NCBI GenBank assembly: GCA_020049495.1
Contig: JAIFKU010000100.1
Span: 1-60,681, forward strand
Length of the DNA: 60,681 nucleotides
Source of the DNA: Accumulibacter sp.
GTDB taxonomy: Bacteria; Pseudomonadota; Gammaproteobacteria; Burkholderiales; Rhodocyclaceae
Direction of reading: 5' to 3'
Positions 1-8,235 of this stretch are shown in pieces. Both the position numbers and the translations under genes were made by a program. How positions within the stretch are numbered: position 1 is the first letter of the stretch; each line of letters begins with the position of its first letter. The notes beneath the pieces were generated by a model that was not told the origin of the DNA, did not search any database, and saw only the letters and a list, made by a program, of their open reading frames with translations.

Positions 1-411
1 GACCTCAAGGCCCTCGGCGAACGCCAGATCACGCTCGATTGCGACGTCCTGCAAGCCGACGGCGGCACCCGCTGCGCCTCGATCACCGGCGCCTGGCTGG
101 CGCTCCACGACGCCTGCGCACAGCTCGTTGCGCAGGGCAAGCTGACGGCCAGCCCGATCCGCGACCATGTGGCCGCCATTTCGGTCGGCATCTACAAGGG
201 CATCCCGGTACTCGACCTCGACTACCCCGAGGATTCCGACTGCGATACCGACATGAACGTGATCATGACCGGCAGCGGCGGCATCGTCGAAATCCAGGGG
301 ACCGCCGAGGGCGAACCGTTTTCCCGCGCCCAGATGAGCCAACTGGTCGACCTCGCCGAGGCCGGCATCAAGGAACTGATTGCCCGGCAGATTGCCGCTC
401 TCGCCGCATGA
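1..411 (+). CDS. rph: RNase PH, C-terminal part (5' end outside window)
   Basis: This is the 3' end of ribonuclease PH, the phosphorolytic 3'-5' exoribonuclease that trims tRNA 3' ends. The frame is open from base 1 to the TGA at 409-411, giving 136 residues of a protein usually near 238. Family-typical stretches include [19 protein letters not shown] near the start, then [12 protein letters not shown] and [20 protein letters not shown], which form the second half of the phosphorolytic core. The stop codon overlaps the rdgB start as ATGA. The rph-rdgB-hemW order with overlapping ends suggests one operon of RNA and nucleotide quality-control genes. Identification is firm; only the 5' part is missing. 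Confidence 0.96.
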   Translation, partial: DLKALGERQITLDCDVLQADGGTRCASITGAWLALHDACAQLVAQGKLTASPIRDHVAAISVGIYKGIPVLDLDYPEDSDCDTDMNVIMTGSGGIVEIQGTAEGEPFSRAQMSQLVDLAEAGIKELIARQIAALAA

Positions 412-1007
412 AACTGGTCGTCGCCTCGAACAACCCCGGCAAACTGCGCGAATTTGGCGAGCTGCTGGCACCGCTCGGATGGGAGAGCGTGCCGCAGAAG
501 GCGCTTGGCGTTCCGGAGTGCGATGAGCCGCACTGCACCTTCGTCGAAAACGCCCTGGAAAAAGCGCGCCACGCGGCGCGCTGCACCGGTCTGCCGGCAC
601 TGGCCGACGACTCGGGACTGTGTGTTGCGGCCCTGGGTGGCGCACCGGGCGTATATTCGGCACGCTATGCGCAGGAGTCTGCCGACGAGCAGAAATGCGA
701 CGCACGAAACAACGAGAAACTGCTTGCCGAGCTGGCCAGACATGCCGACAAACGAGGGCATTACGTCTGCGTGCTGGTTTTTGTCCGCCACGCCGACGAT
801 CCGCAACCGATCATCGCCGAAGGCGAATGGCATGGCGAAATCATTGCCGAAGAACGCGGCAAGGGTGGCTTCGGCTACGACCCGCTGTTCTTCCTGCCTG
901 ACCTCGGCGTAACCGCCGCCGAACTCGATGCGGCCGAGAAAAACCGCCGCTCGCACCGCGGGCGGGCGCTTCAGCACCTGATCGAACGCCTGCAAGCGCG
1001 TCGCTGA
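408..1007 (+). CDS. rdgB: XTP/dITP diphosphatase (HAM1 family)
   Basis: It hydrolyses non-canonical purine nucleoside triphosphates (dITP, XTP) to the monophosphates so they are not built into DNA or RNA. The 199-residue length is normal. The start [15 protein letters not shown] is the HAM1 nucleotide-binding signature, followed by [22 protein letters not shown] and [10 protein letters not shown], all conserved in the family. The ATG at 408 overlaps the rph stop by four bases, which supports this start over the longer open frame beginning upstream. The stop overlaps the hemW start by one base, indicating translational coupling. Confidence 0.97.
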   Translation: MKLVVASNNPGKLREFGELLAPLGWESVPQKALGVPECDEPHCTFVENALEKARHAARCTGLPALADDSGLCVAALGGAPGVYSARYAQESADEQKCDARNNEKLLAELARHADKRGHYVCVLVFVRHADDPQPIIAEGEWHGEIIAEERGKGGFGYDPLFFLPDLGVTAAELDAAEKNRRSHRGRALQHLIERLQARR

Positions 1008-2248
1008 TGTCCGAGAACAAGGCCGCACGCATCATCCCGATCATGGCGCAGAGCCGGGCCACTGGCCTGTCCGGCGGAAAGCTCGAGTTTCGCCATCCGC
1101 TGCCGCTCTCGCTTTACGTGCATATCCCGTGGTGCGTACAAAAATGCCCCTACTGCGATTTCAACTCGCATGAATTGCGCGGAGTCCTACCCGAAGCGGA
1201 GTATGTCGACGCGCTGATTGCCGACCTTGAATCCTCCTTGCCGCTGGTGTGGGGCCGCAAGGTGTCGAGCATCTTCTTCGGCGGCGGTACGCCGAGTCTG
1301 CTTTCCGGCCCCGCGCTCGACAGGCTGCTCACCGCCATGCGTACCCTGCTGCCGCTTCTGCCGGGCGCCGAAATCACGCTGGAAGCCAATCCTGGCACGG
1401 TCGAAGCCGATAAGTTTTCCGCCTTTCGCGACGCCGGCGTCAACCGCCTGTCGCTCGGCATCCAGAGTTTCAACCCGGCACAGCTCAAGGCGCTTGGCCG
1501 GATTCATGATGATCGCGAAGCCCGGCGGGCCATTGAAATCGCCGTGGCTCATTTCGACAATTTCAATCTCGACCTGATGTACGGGCTGCCGGGACAAACG
1601 CTCGAACAGGCCCTTTACGACGTCGACACCGCGCTCTCCTTCGCCCCGCCGCATCTCTCCTGCTATCAACTGACGCTCGAACCGAACACCGCTTTTGCTG
1701 CTGCGCCACCGGTCTTGCCCGACCCCGACCGCTGCGCCGACATGCAGGACGCCATCGAAGCCCGGCTGGCCGCTGCCGGCTTCACCCACTACGAGACCTC
1801 GGCCTTTGCCCAGCCAGGGCGACAATGCCGGCACAACCTCAATTACTGGACCTTCGGCGACTATCTGGGCATTGGCGCCGGGGCGCACGGCAAGCTCACC
1901 GTTCACGACCGCGGAATGTGGGAAGTCCGGCGGCAAATGCGCTGGAAACAGCCCAGGCAGTATCTGTCGCAGGTTGCTGCCGGGCAGTCGCTGCAGGAGG
2001 AATTTGCTGTTGCCGCCGCCGACCTGCCCTTCGAGTTCATGATGAACGCCCTGCGGCTCAATCAGGGCTTTGATGCCGCGCTCTTCGAAATGCGCACGGC
2101 GCTGCCGCTGATGAGCATTGAGAACGAATTGCGCCAGGCCGAACGCGACGGTCTGCTTGCACGCGACGCGCAACGCATTGCGCCAACGCAGCGGGGGCAA
2201 CGCTTCCTCAACCGGCTGCTGGAAATGTTCCTAGTCGAACGCCGCTGA
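1007..2248 (+). CDS. hemW: Radical SAM protein HemW (heme chaperone, formerly HemN-like)
   Basis: A 413-residue radical SAM protein of the HemN/HemW group. The iron-sulfur motif CxxxCxxC is visible as WCVQKCPYCDFNSH at about residues 42-55, followed by the glycine-rich FFGGGTPSLL and EANPGTVE segments that contact SAM. Proteins of this branch encoded next to rdgB are generally HemW, which delivers heme to target proteins, rather than the true oxygen-independent coproporphyrinogen oxidase HemN. That distinction rests on family knowledge, not on a residue tested here. The start shares one base with the rdgB stop. It ends two bases before the convergent ankyrin gene. Confidence 0.93.
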   Translation: MSENKAARIIPIMAQSRATGLSGGKLEFRHPLPLSLYVHIPWCVQKCPYCDFNSHELRGVLPEAEYVDALIADLESSLPLVWGRKVSSIFFGGGTPSLLSGPALDRLLTAMRTLLPLLPGAEITLEANPGTVEADKFSAFRDAGVNRLSLGIQSFNPAQLKALGRIHDDREARRAIEIAVAHFDNFNLDLMYGLPGQTLEQALYDVDTALSFAPPHLSCYQLTLEPNTAFAAAPPVLPDPDRCADMQDAIEARLAAAGFTHYETSAFAQPGRQCRHNLNYWTFGDYLGIGAGAHGKLTVHDRGMWEVRRQMRWKQPRQYLSQVAAGQSLQEEFAVAAADLPFEFMMNALRLNQGFDAALFEMRTALPLMSIENELRQAERDGLLARDAQRIAPTQRGQRFLNRLLEMFLVERR

Positions 2249-2250
2249 GA

Positions 2251-3402
2251 CTACTGCTGCTTCATCAGCTCGACTGCCTCATAAAGCTGTCGCCGGAGTT
2301 CATCGGCCGGCTGCCCTTGTGCCTCGGCCAGACGGATCTGGCGCATCAGTTCGGCGATCTGGCCTGGCGTCACGCGTGGCCTGGTCGGTGTGATGGTGAT
2401 TGAAACCGCACCCGCCTTGCTTACCGGCTTGGCCGCAGCGGACGGACTCGCCGGCTGGGCACCAGCCACCACCTGCGCCTTCTCGGCTCCCGGCTTGCCG
2501 CGCTTGGCCGTAATCACAATTGACTTGGGCTGATACGGCAGCGGCATCGGGCGGCGGGCGTTCTTCTGGACGATGGCATTGTGCCTGAAGGCGTTGACCG
2601 CTTCCGTCAACTGCTTGCGCAACTCGTCGCTGGGCCGCCCTTCGGCTTCGGCTTCACGGATCTTGCGCAGCAGCTCCTCGATTTCACTGGGTGCCGAAGC
2701 CGAGCGGACGGGCTCGCCGAAGCTCTCTTTCGGTACCTTGACGGCAACCGCAAATTCCTCGACCGAGGAAATCATCTTGCCGATCTGATAGTGGTCGTAA
2801 CGCATGGCCATGGTCAGTGCGCTGTCGCCCCAGTCGTTTTTCGCTTTGACATCTGCCCCCGACTCAAGCAGTACCTTGGCCAACTCCTCGCGGCCTTCGC
2901 GGGCGGCCAGCATCAGCGGCGTCGAACCGTTGGGCGAGCGGGCATTCACTTCGGCACCCCGCCTGATCAGGTCCCTGGCCAGTTCCAGGTGCCCGTTGAA
3001 CACGGCGTAATGGAGCGCGCCCCAGTAGTTGCCCTCGCGATTGAGTACGGCGCCGTGCTCAAGCAGCCATTTGAGCGCCTCCGCGTGCCCATTCCAAGCC
3101 GCCAGTTGCAGCGCCTGCTCGCCATTCCGGTTAGCCCGCCGGGGATTGGCGCCGCGCTCGACAAACAGCGCCATCATCGGGATATTGCCATGCCAGGCGG
3201 CAATCATCAGCCCGGTACCGATCTGACTGCCCTGGAATTCGGGGTCCAGCCCCTCGTCGAGCCACGTTGTCACCTTCTTGATATCGTTGCGTTCGATGGC
3301 CCAGGCGAATTCCACGGGATCGGGCAAGGCGCCCCATGCCATGCCGGCAAACAGGGCGAGTATCAAAATCAGAGTCCGACTGCTTTTGCTGATCAACTGC
3401 AT
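2251..3402 (-). CDS. Exported ankyrin-repeat protein with duplicated C-terminal helical motif
   Basis: A predicted secreted or periplasmic protein of 383 residues. It has a hydrophobic N-terminus (LILILALFAGMAWG) typical of a signal peptide, then about five ankyrin repeats, shown by phrases such as TGLMIAAWHGNIPMMALFVERGAN, QALQLAAWNGHAEALKWLLEHGA and TPLMLAAREGREELAKVLLESGA. The C-terminal third holds two related copies of a short helical unit, IEELLRKIREAEAEGRPSDE and IAELMRQIRLAEAQGQPADE, separated by an Ala/Lys/Pro-rich linker. The ATG at 3402 was chosen because AAGGA lies eight bases upstream. Alternatives at 3411 and 3432 exist. The partner is unknown. It is divergent from the TonB-like gene, sharing a short promoter region. 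Confidence 0.85.
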   Translation of the reverse strand: MQLISKSSRTLILILALFAGMAWGALPDPVEFAWAIERNDIKKVTTWLDEGLDPEFQGSQIGTGLMIAAWHGNIPMMALFVERGANPRRANRNGEQALQLAAWNGHAEALKWLLEHGAVLNREGNYWGALHYAVFNGHLELARDLIRRGAEVNARSPNGSTPLMLAAREGREELAKVLLESGADVKAKNDWGDSALTMAMRYDHYQIGKMISSVEEFAVAVKVPKESFGEPVRSASAPSEIEELLRKIREAEAEGRPSDELRKQLTEAVNAFRHNAIVQKNARRPMPLPYQPKSIVITAKRGKPGAEKAQVVAGAQPASPSAAAKPVSKAGAVSITITPTRPRVTPGQIAELMRQIRLAEAQGQPADELRRQLYEAVELMKQQ

Positions 3403-3471
3403 CCAAATCATCCTTGAAGCTTGTGACATCACGCGATGTTACGCCAAGTTTTGTTGCACAATACGGCGTTG

Positions 3472-3987
3472 ATGCTGCCCCGCCTGATTCCCGCCCTTGC
3501 GCTTTCACTCGCCTTGCACGGCGCTCTGATCCTTCCGGACATCCTGAAGCGCCTCACTGTCGCCCCGCCACGTCCGGCGCTGCAGGCCTCGCTGCGTCTG
3601 CCGCCCCGGCCTGAAGCGCTGCCCGAGCCTTTGCTCAAGAACACGCTGGACAACGAGGAAGCGCCTCAAGCCGCCAAACTGCCCCCGCCACCCACGCTGC
3701 AACCGACACCCAGAAGCACGGCAAAACGGGAGGTTCGGGTCGCGCAGAGAAAACTCTCGGAGCACCTGTTCTACCCGCCCGAAGCCGTTGCTCGCGGCAT
3801 CGAGGGTGAAGTGCGCCTGATCCTCAAATTGTCCGCCGAGGGCGCTGTTGACGAGGTCAGCATCGCCGCCAGCAGCGGTCACGCCATCCTCGACAACGCC
3901 GCCATCAAGGCCGCTTTCGCCATGGGCAGACTGACCGGTGCCACCTCGCGCGAACTAATCCTGCCGGTCATCTTCCGCCTGCAGTAA
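3472..3987 (+). CDS. Energy transducer TonB-family protein
   Basis: A 171-residue protein with one N-terminal membrane segment ([17 protein letters not shown]), a proline-rich linker with [13 protein letters not shown], and a C-terminal TonB domain. In the latter, [20 protein letters not shown] and [20 protein letters not shown] match the usual 'YP..A...gi.G.v.v...i...G.v....v..SSG...LD.aA' pattern. TonB proteins couple the proton gradient to outer-membrane transport, usually with ExbB/ExbD. Those genes are not in this window, so the receptor served is unknown. The start is uncertain: ATG 3436 is also in frame, and neither has a clear ribosome binding site. Its 3' end overlaps the convergent trmB by 33 bases. 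Confidence 0.85.
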   Translation: MLPRLIPALALSLALHGALILPDILKRLTVAPPRPALQASLRLPPRPEALPEPLLKNTLDNEEAPQAAKLPPPPTLQPTPRSTAKREVRVAQRKLSEHLFYPPEAVARGIEGEVRLILKLSAEGAVDEVSIAASSGHAILDNAAIKAAFAMGRLTGATSRELILPVIFRLQ

Positions 3988-4701
3988 AGCCTGCCGGTGC
4001 CGGAAAATCACATCCCACACGCCATGCCCGAGACGCAAGCCACGCTGCTCGAACTTGGTCAGCGGGCGATAGTCGGGGCGCGGCGAAAAGGCGTCGGCGG
4101 TATTCTTCAGCAGCGGCTCGGCTGAAAGCACGGCCAGCATCTGCTCGGCGTAGTTTTCCCAGTCGGTAGCGCAATGGATATAGCCACCCGGCTGCAGGCG
4201 GCTGGCGAGCAGGGCCACCAGCGGCGGCTGGATCAGGCGTCGCTTGTGATGCCGTGCCTTCGGCCACGGATCGGGGAAGAAGATATGCACGCCGGACAAG
4301 GTTTCCGGCTGAATCATCTCGCGCAGCACATCCACGGCGTCGTGCTGGACAATACGCACGTTGGCCAGACGGCTTTCAGCGACCAGTTTGCACAGGCTGC
4401 CAACCCCCGGCGTATGTACCTCGATGCCGAGGTAGTCATTCTGCGGGTTGGCCGTGGCGACCAGCGCCGTTGTCTCGCCCATGCCGAAGCCGATTTCGAG
4501 AATTTTCGGCGCCCTTCGGCCAAACACCGTGTCCAGATCATGCGGCGCTGCCACGTAGGGCACGCCGATTCCGGCCATCATCCCCTCGTAGTAGCGCAAC
4601 TGTGCATTCGAAACGCGCCCCTGGCGCAGCACGAAACTGCGGATGGGGCGGTGCCTGGCGCCTTCGCTGCTATCCGGTGGGCTGCCCTGTTCTTCGCTCA
4701 A
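3955..4701 (-). CDS. trmB: tRNA (guanine-N7-)-methyltransferase
   Basis: It methylates G46 of tRNA to m7G using SAM. Clear TrmB signatures are [10 protein letters not shown] (SAM loop), [14 protein letters not shown], the very characteristic [16 protein letters not shown], and [13 protein letters not shown] near the end. The open frame extends to 4908, but family members begin shortly before [12 protein letters not shown], so I place the start at TTG 4701 (248 residues). There is no ATG in the right place, and the shine-dalgarno (GCGAGAA) is weak. The unusual start may result from a deletion that removed thiG and most of thiS just upstream (remnant at 4713-4838), leaving trmB to be translated from a new context. 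Confidence 0.92.
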   Translation of the reverse strand: MSEEQGSPPDSSEGARHRPIRSFVLRQGRVSNAQLRYYEGMMAGIGVPYVAAPHDLDTVFGRRAPKILEIGFGMGETTALVATANPQNDYLGIEVHTPGVGSLCKLVAESRLANVRIVQHDAVDVLREMIQPETLSGVHIFFPDPWPKARHHKRRLIQPPLVALLASRLQPGGYIHCATDWENYAEQMLAVLSAEPLLKNTADAFSPRPDYRPLTKFEQRGLRLGHGVWDVIFRHRQALLQAEDDRQD

Positions 4702-4712
4702 ACCGTTCTCGC

Positions 4713-4838
4713 TCAGGAGCCGATCAAGCCGGTGGTCGGCGAGAACAGGGCCGCCGAATAGTACTTGCGCGCCATACGAGCGGCCATCGTCAGCAGGGCA
4801 GGGAATTGGCGGGGTTCGCCATTGATTGTGAGTTCCAT
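4713..4838 (-). pseudogene. thiS: thiS remnant (5' fragment of sulfur-carrier gene)
   Basis: A 41-codon frame starts with [20 protein letters not shown], which looks like the first 20 or so residues of ThiS, the small ubiquitin-like sulfur carrier of thiamine thiazole synthesis. After that the sequence stops resembling ThiS, and the essential C-terminal Gly-Gly tail is absent. In many betaproteobacteria the order is thiS-thiG-trmB. Here trmB follows directly, so a deletion that fused the thiS head to the region just before trmB is the simplest reading. It is based on memory of ThiS N-termini, without a database search. A functional thiS/thiG could exist elsewhere in the genome. Confidence 0.6.
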
Positions 4839-4984
4839 CGAAATGGATTTTATCACGTGACCGGATCGGTCGCTTCCAAGCGCCATCCGGGGCGCAGGCC
4901 GATTGCATGAATACCGTGAAATCGGCATCAGCAGGCAGAATATGTCGAACCGCGCGAGTACTTCCTCATACCCTGCGGGAAGAC

Positions 4985-5560
4985 CTATCTGCGGAGGCCC
5001 TCGTTGATTTCGGCGTGACGCGGACACGTCGTCAGATGGTCATTGACCATGCCGGTCGCCTGCATGAACGCATAGCAAATCGTCGAACCCACGAACTTGA
5101 ACCCGGCACGAACCAGGGCCTTGCTCATCGCATCCGACTGTGTCGTCCTGGCCGGGACTTCGGCCATTAAAAGCCAGTGATTTTGAACCGTGGCAGCATC
5201 GACAAATCGCCACAGAAAATCGCTGAACGACCGGCCATCAGCGGTGAGCGCCAGGTACGCCTTGGCGTTCCGGATGGCTGCGGCCACCTTGGCACGATTG
5301 CGGACGATCCCTGAATCGGCCAACAACGCGGCGACTTTCTGGTCGTCATAGCGGGCAATGAGCACCGGATCGAAACCATCGAAGGCGCGCCGATAGTTTT
5401 CCCGTTTCTTGAGGATCGTCGCCCAGGACAAACCGGCTTGCGCACCCTCAAGAATCAGAAGCTCAAACAAGGCTTGATCATCATGGAGAGGAACACCCCA
5501 TTCCAGATCATGGTATTGACGGTAAAGGTCAGAAGCTTCGCTCCAGGGGCAACGTTCCAT
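4985..5560 (-). CDS. tag: DNA-3-methyladenine glycosylase I
   Basis: It excises 3-methyladenine from alkylated DNA as the first step of base-excision repair. From ATG 5560 the protein is 191 residues, close to E. coli Tag (187). The zinc-binding residues expected in this family are visible: Cys4 (MERCPW), His17 (QYHDLEWG) and the C-terminal HLTTC pair. The core GVPLHDDQALFELLILEGAQAGLSWATIL and the VGSTICYAFMQATGMVNDH segment are diagnostic. The open frame runs back to 5650, but the extra 30 residues do not fit the family. It is transcribed alone, upstream of the trmB/thiS region on the same strand. Confidence 0.95.
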   Translation of the reverse strand: MERCPWSEASDLYRQYHDLEWGVPLHDDQALFELLILEGAQAGLSWATILKKRENYRRAFDGFDPVLIARYDDQKVAALLADSGIVRNRAKVAAAIRNAKAYLALTADGRSFSDFLWRFVDAATVQNHWLLMAEVPARTTQSDAMSKALVRAGFKFVGSTICYAFMQATGMVNDHLTTCPRHAEINEGLRR

Positions 5561-5767
5561 AGAAATCAACCGGGCAATAAAGCTTGAGTCTACCGCCAAC
5601 AAGCCATGAGTGATGACCAGCTCAATTCGCTGGCTGCTTTTGTATCCCAACGATCATGAGTGATACGCCTGTTTTCTGACGCCGGGCAAAGCCATAGCAA
5701 TGACGGCAATTCGGCCTGACGCTATCTAGCCATTCCGGCCCGGCCCACGGCGTGTTACTCTTCCTCC

Positions 5768-6214
5768 ATGACTAACGCCTACACTGCCGACCTCTGCCTG
5801 TGGGCACAGCAACAGGCCGCCTTGCTCGACGCCGGCAGGCTCGAAGCGCTTGACCAAGCCAACCTGGCCCGGCAAATGCGGGCGTTATCAGAGCAGGTCC
5901 AGGACGATGCCGGGCGTAATCTTCGAGTGCTGCTTGAATGTGCCGTGCGGCTGGCTTTTGGTACACCGGCCGAACACCGCGTGGCGGCCAAAGTGACGGC
6001 CAGCCGGCGTACCCGCCTGCTGGACTCGCTGGTGCGAGCTCCATCGATTCGGCCCGGACTGCAGGCCAACCTGCAACAGACGTGGCTACGTGCCTCCAAG
6101 ACCGAGTCGGATGAATGTGCCCGCGCTGGGGTACCGCTACCGGTCTTGCCCATTGCCTGCCCTTGGACACTCGAACAGTTGCTCGATCCTGCCACGTTGT
6201 TCGAAGCCAGCTGA
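5768..6214 (+). CDS. DUF29-family protein
   Basis: A 148-residue protein with the DUF29 pattern: an N-terminal YTADLCLWAQQQAALLDAGR, a central LLECAVRLAFGTPA, RTRLLDSLVRAPSIRPGL, and the closing cysteine-proline signature PIACPWTLEQLLD. DUF29 proteins are small, soluble and helical, common in proteobacteria and cyanobacteria, and without an established function. The gene stands alone between tag (divergent) and a repeat-containing gap, so context gives no help. The start is the only well-placed ATG, although no strong ribosome binding site is seen. Family call fairly sure, role unknown. Confidence 0.8.
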   Translation: MTNAYTADLCLWAQQQAALLDAGRLEALDQANLARQMRALSEQVQDDAGRNLRVLLECAVRLAFGTPAEHRVAAKVTASRRTRLLDSLVRAPSIRPGLQANLQQTWLRASKTESDECARAGVPLPVLPIACPWTLEQLLDPATLFEAS

Positions 6215-6300
6215 AGCACCGCAACACCTGATTGGCATCTCTTCCGTTTCGGCACATCATCGACAGCAAGCTGCGGGGCTGAGCTTCCCTAACCCTCAGG

Positions 6301-6440
6301 GCTCACCACGGACGGGTTTTTGATCCATCACCCGGAGGGTGAAACGTCCGTTCGCCCTGAGCAACCCACACAGCGGGCGTGTTCCTCAAGGGGGATTTGA
6401 TCCCAAGGCCCCGTTGCCTTCGGAGCATCGAAGGGTTCAT
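6301..6440. repeat. Dispersed intergenic repeat, family A (copy 1)
   Basis: The gap between the DUF29 gene and the NTF2-like gene contains GCTCACCACGGACGG, then CCGTTCGCCCTGAGC (6348-6362), then CCTTCGGAGCATCGAAGGG (from 6417). The same modules occur in inverted orientation at 16030-16117. It is a non-coding mosaic repeat. The rest of the 251-base gap shows no gene. Confidence 0.75.
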
Positions 6441-6465
6441 CATCTTTCAACTGCGGTTTTTAGGA

Positions 6466-6915
6466 TCAAGTAGCCAACGCTTTCTTCAGACCACGCATCA
6501 AACAGCCGATAACGGGCAGTTTGGCGTAAAGCTCTTCCGCAGCATCCCAATAATCGCGATGCCAGATGACCTTGCCTTCGGCGTCGAATTTGAGATGCGA
6601 TGCTCCGCGCAGGATCTGTGATTCACCCCGCCTCCAGCGCCGGATCCGATAGTGAAACTCCCATACCAGCAGCGCGCCTCGCTCATCCACAACCCGCTCG
6701 ACCACAACAAAGCGTGGTTCGGAAACCTGGCGGAACATATGCGTGAATATTTGCTGGATCGGCACCAGGCCGCTCACCTCGTTGAAAGGATCTTTGAAGT
6801 AAGCGGTTGGCGCATAAAAATCGGAAAACTGCGTCACGCTTTCCGGAGTCAAGTGCTCGAAAAAGTCGATCAATGCATCGATGGCATTTGCGTTGTTCAT
6901 GGCGATCCCGTTCAA
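6466..6915 (-). CDS. NTF2-like / SnoaL-like domain protein
   Basis: A 149-residue cone-fold protein of the NTF2-like superfamily. Features include an early helix IDALIDFFEHLTPESV, a YAPTAYFKDPFNEVSG strand-turn, VWEFHYRIRRW, and the typical ending SHLKFDAEGKVIWHRDYWDA. Members bind small hydrophobic ligands or act as isomerases or cyclases. No substrate can be deduced here. It is the last gene of the divergent operon controlled from about 13.5 kb. Its ATG overlaps the SDR stop as ATGA, so it is translationally coupled to the oxidoreductase. It probably acts on, or holds, the lipid-derived product of that pathway, which is inference from context. Confidence 0.85.
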   Translation of the reverse strand: MNGIAMNNANAIDALIDFFEHLTPESVTQFSDFYAPTAYFKDPFNEVSGLVPIQQIFTHMFRQVSEPRFVVVERVVDERGALLVWEFHYRIRRWRRGESQILRGASHLKFDAEGKVIWHRDYWDAAEELYAKLPVIGCLMRGLKKALAT

Positions 6916-7679
6916 GCTCCAGTCAAGCGGCGCACCAGCGGAAAATAGAGCCGATAGGGCAGCTTCGAAAGCAGTTTCATCACCCGCGTGAAACGCTTCG
7001 GGTAATCGATTTCGAACGCACTGCCGGAAAACCCTTCCAGAGTAGCCTGCGCGGCCTGTTCAGGTGTCAGCAGGGCCGGCATGGCAAAGTCGTTCTGCGC
7101 GGTCAGCGGGGTCGCGACAAACCCCGGATTGATCACCCGCACGCCGATGCCTTTGGCTTCAAGATCAAGGTACAGCGACTCGGCAAAATTGATCAGCGCC
7201 GCCTTGGTCGGGCCGTAAATCAACGACTTTGGCAAGCCGCGATAACCGGCCACACTGGCAACAAATGCAATCTGCCCTGAACTCTGGTGAAGCAGTTGCG
7301 GCACGACGCAGGAGGCAAACAAGACGGCGCCGGTAAAATTGATATCGATCATGCGCCGCGCCTTTCCGGTATCCAGTTCCCAGGCGTGCATCGGCAGATA
7401 GTCCCCGGCCACATAGATCGCCACATCCACCCCGCCCCAGGCCGCCAGCAGACTTTCCCACACCGTACGCAGGTTCGACTCGTCAGAAGCATCGCAGGGT
7501 AATAATAACGCGTGCTCCGCGCCGCCAGCGACGCTCATCAGACGGTTGGCATCGCGCGCCGAAAGGGCTACCCGCGCACCATGCACCAGAAGCAAGCGAG
7601 CCAGGGCGGCTCCAATGCCGCTCGACGCCCCGAGCAACCAGACACGCTTACCCCGCCAGTCGGTGATTTTCGGGTTCAT
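6912..7679 (-). CDS. Short-chain dehydrogenase/reductase (SDR)
   Basis: A classical SDR of 255 residues that uses NAD(P)H. The cofactor loop GASSGIG starts at Gly17. The catalytic serine is near residue 142 (ASVAGYRG), and the Tyr155-x3-Lys159 pair (YGPTK) is intact. The IDINFTGAVLFASCVVPQLL segment matches the family NxxG region. A ribosome binding site GGAGAG lies eight bases before the ATG. The gene lies 13 bases after the DUF3833 lipoprotein gene and overlaps the NTF2-like gene. In the operon it would supply a keto/hydroxyl step. The actual substrate is unknown, and a link to modified fatty acids is inferred from the neighbours. Confidence 0.92.
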   Translation of the reverse strand: MNPKITDWRGKRVWLLGASSGIGAALARLLLVHGARVALSARDANRLMSVAGGAEHALLLPCDASDESNLRTVWESLLAAWGGVDVAIYVAGDYLPMHAWELDTGKARRMIDINFTGAVLFASCVVPQLLHQSSGQIAFVASVAGYRGLPKSLIYGPTKAALINFAESLYLDLEAKGIGVRVINPGFVATPLTAQNDFAMPALLTPEQAAQATLEGFSGSAFEIDYPKRFTRVMKLLSKLPYRLYFPLVRRLTGA

Positions 7680-7692
7680 TGATGGACTCTCC

Positions 7693-8235
7693 TTAACGCC
7701 GGGTGAAACTCAGCGTGACCTCACCGAGATTGAAGCCGAACTTGCTCATTGCCGAGCGATTGAGCATGATTTTGTCGTCGATGAGGAACATCCAGTCGTC
7801 AAAATCGACATTCCAGACCTTGTCATCGACCGGAAGCGCAAGAACGTAACGCCAGCGCAGGGCGTTGCCGGCAGCTTCGCCTCGCGCCTCACCCACCACG
7901 TCATCCGCTCGTCCGACATAACGTGTCTCATCAAGCCGAGTGATGGTCCATACCCGCCGCGAATTTGTCCCGTCAGACCAGTTGAAACGTTCATCGAGCG
8001 TACCCACATCCAGGCCATCGCGCTTTTCCCACTTGGCATCAATGACCACATGAAAGCGTTTGATCACCTTGCCCGAGCGATCCTGGAACATTCCCCAGCC
8101 ATCAATCGTTCCGTTGAAATACTGCGCCAGATCGAGCACCGGTTTTTCGCTGCGGTAGCGATCGACCGAAAACCCGGCACAGCCACCAAGACCAATGATT
8201 CCACAGGCAAAACAGGCCAGCCATAAATTTTTCAT
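7693..8235 (-). CDS. DUF3833 family lipoprotein
   Basis: A 180-residue lipoprotein. The N-terminus MKNLWLACFACGIIGLGGC ends in a lipobox with Cys19 as the lipidation site. The mature part carries DUF3833 features such as LAQYFNGTIDGWGMFQDRSGKV, WEKRDGLDVGTLDERF and a C-terminal MFLIDDKIMLNRSAMSKFGF. It is likely anchored in the inner or outer membrane facing the periplasm. DUF3833 genes recur next to CFA-synthase-like, DUF1365 and chalcone-isomerase-like genes. The beta-rich fold suggests binding of a lipid or product, but no biochemical function is established to my knowledge. Its ATG overlaps the MFS stop (ATGA). Confidence 0.88.
   Translation of the reverse strand: MKNLWLACFACGIIGLGGCAGFSVDRYRSEKPVLDLAQYFNGTIDGWGMFQDRSGKVIKRFHVVIDAKWEKRDGLDVGTLDERFNWSDGTNSRRVWTITRLDETRYVGRADDVVGEARGEAAGNALRWRYVLALPVDDKVWNVDFDDWMFLIDDKIMLNRSAMSKFGFNLGEVTLSFTRR

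Noticed and set aside
4702..4908. Longer trmB start at ATG 4908
   Set aside because: The additional ~69 residues run out of frame through the thiS remnant and have no TrmB similarity.
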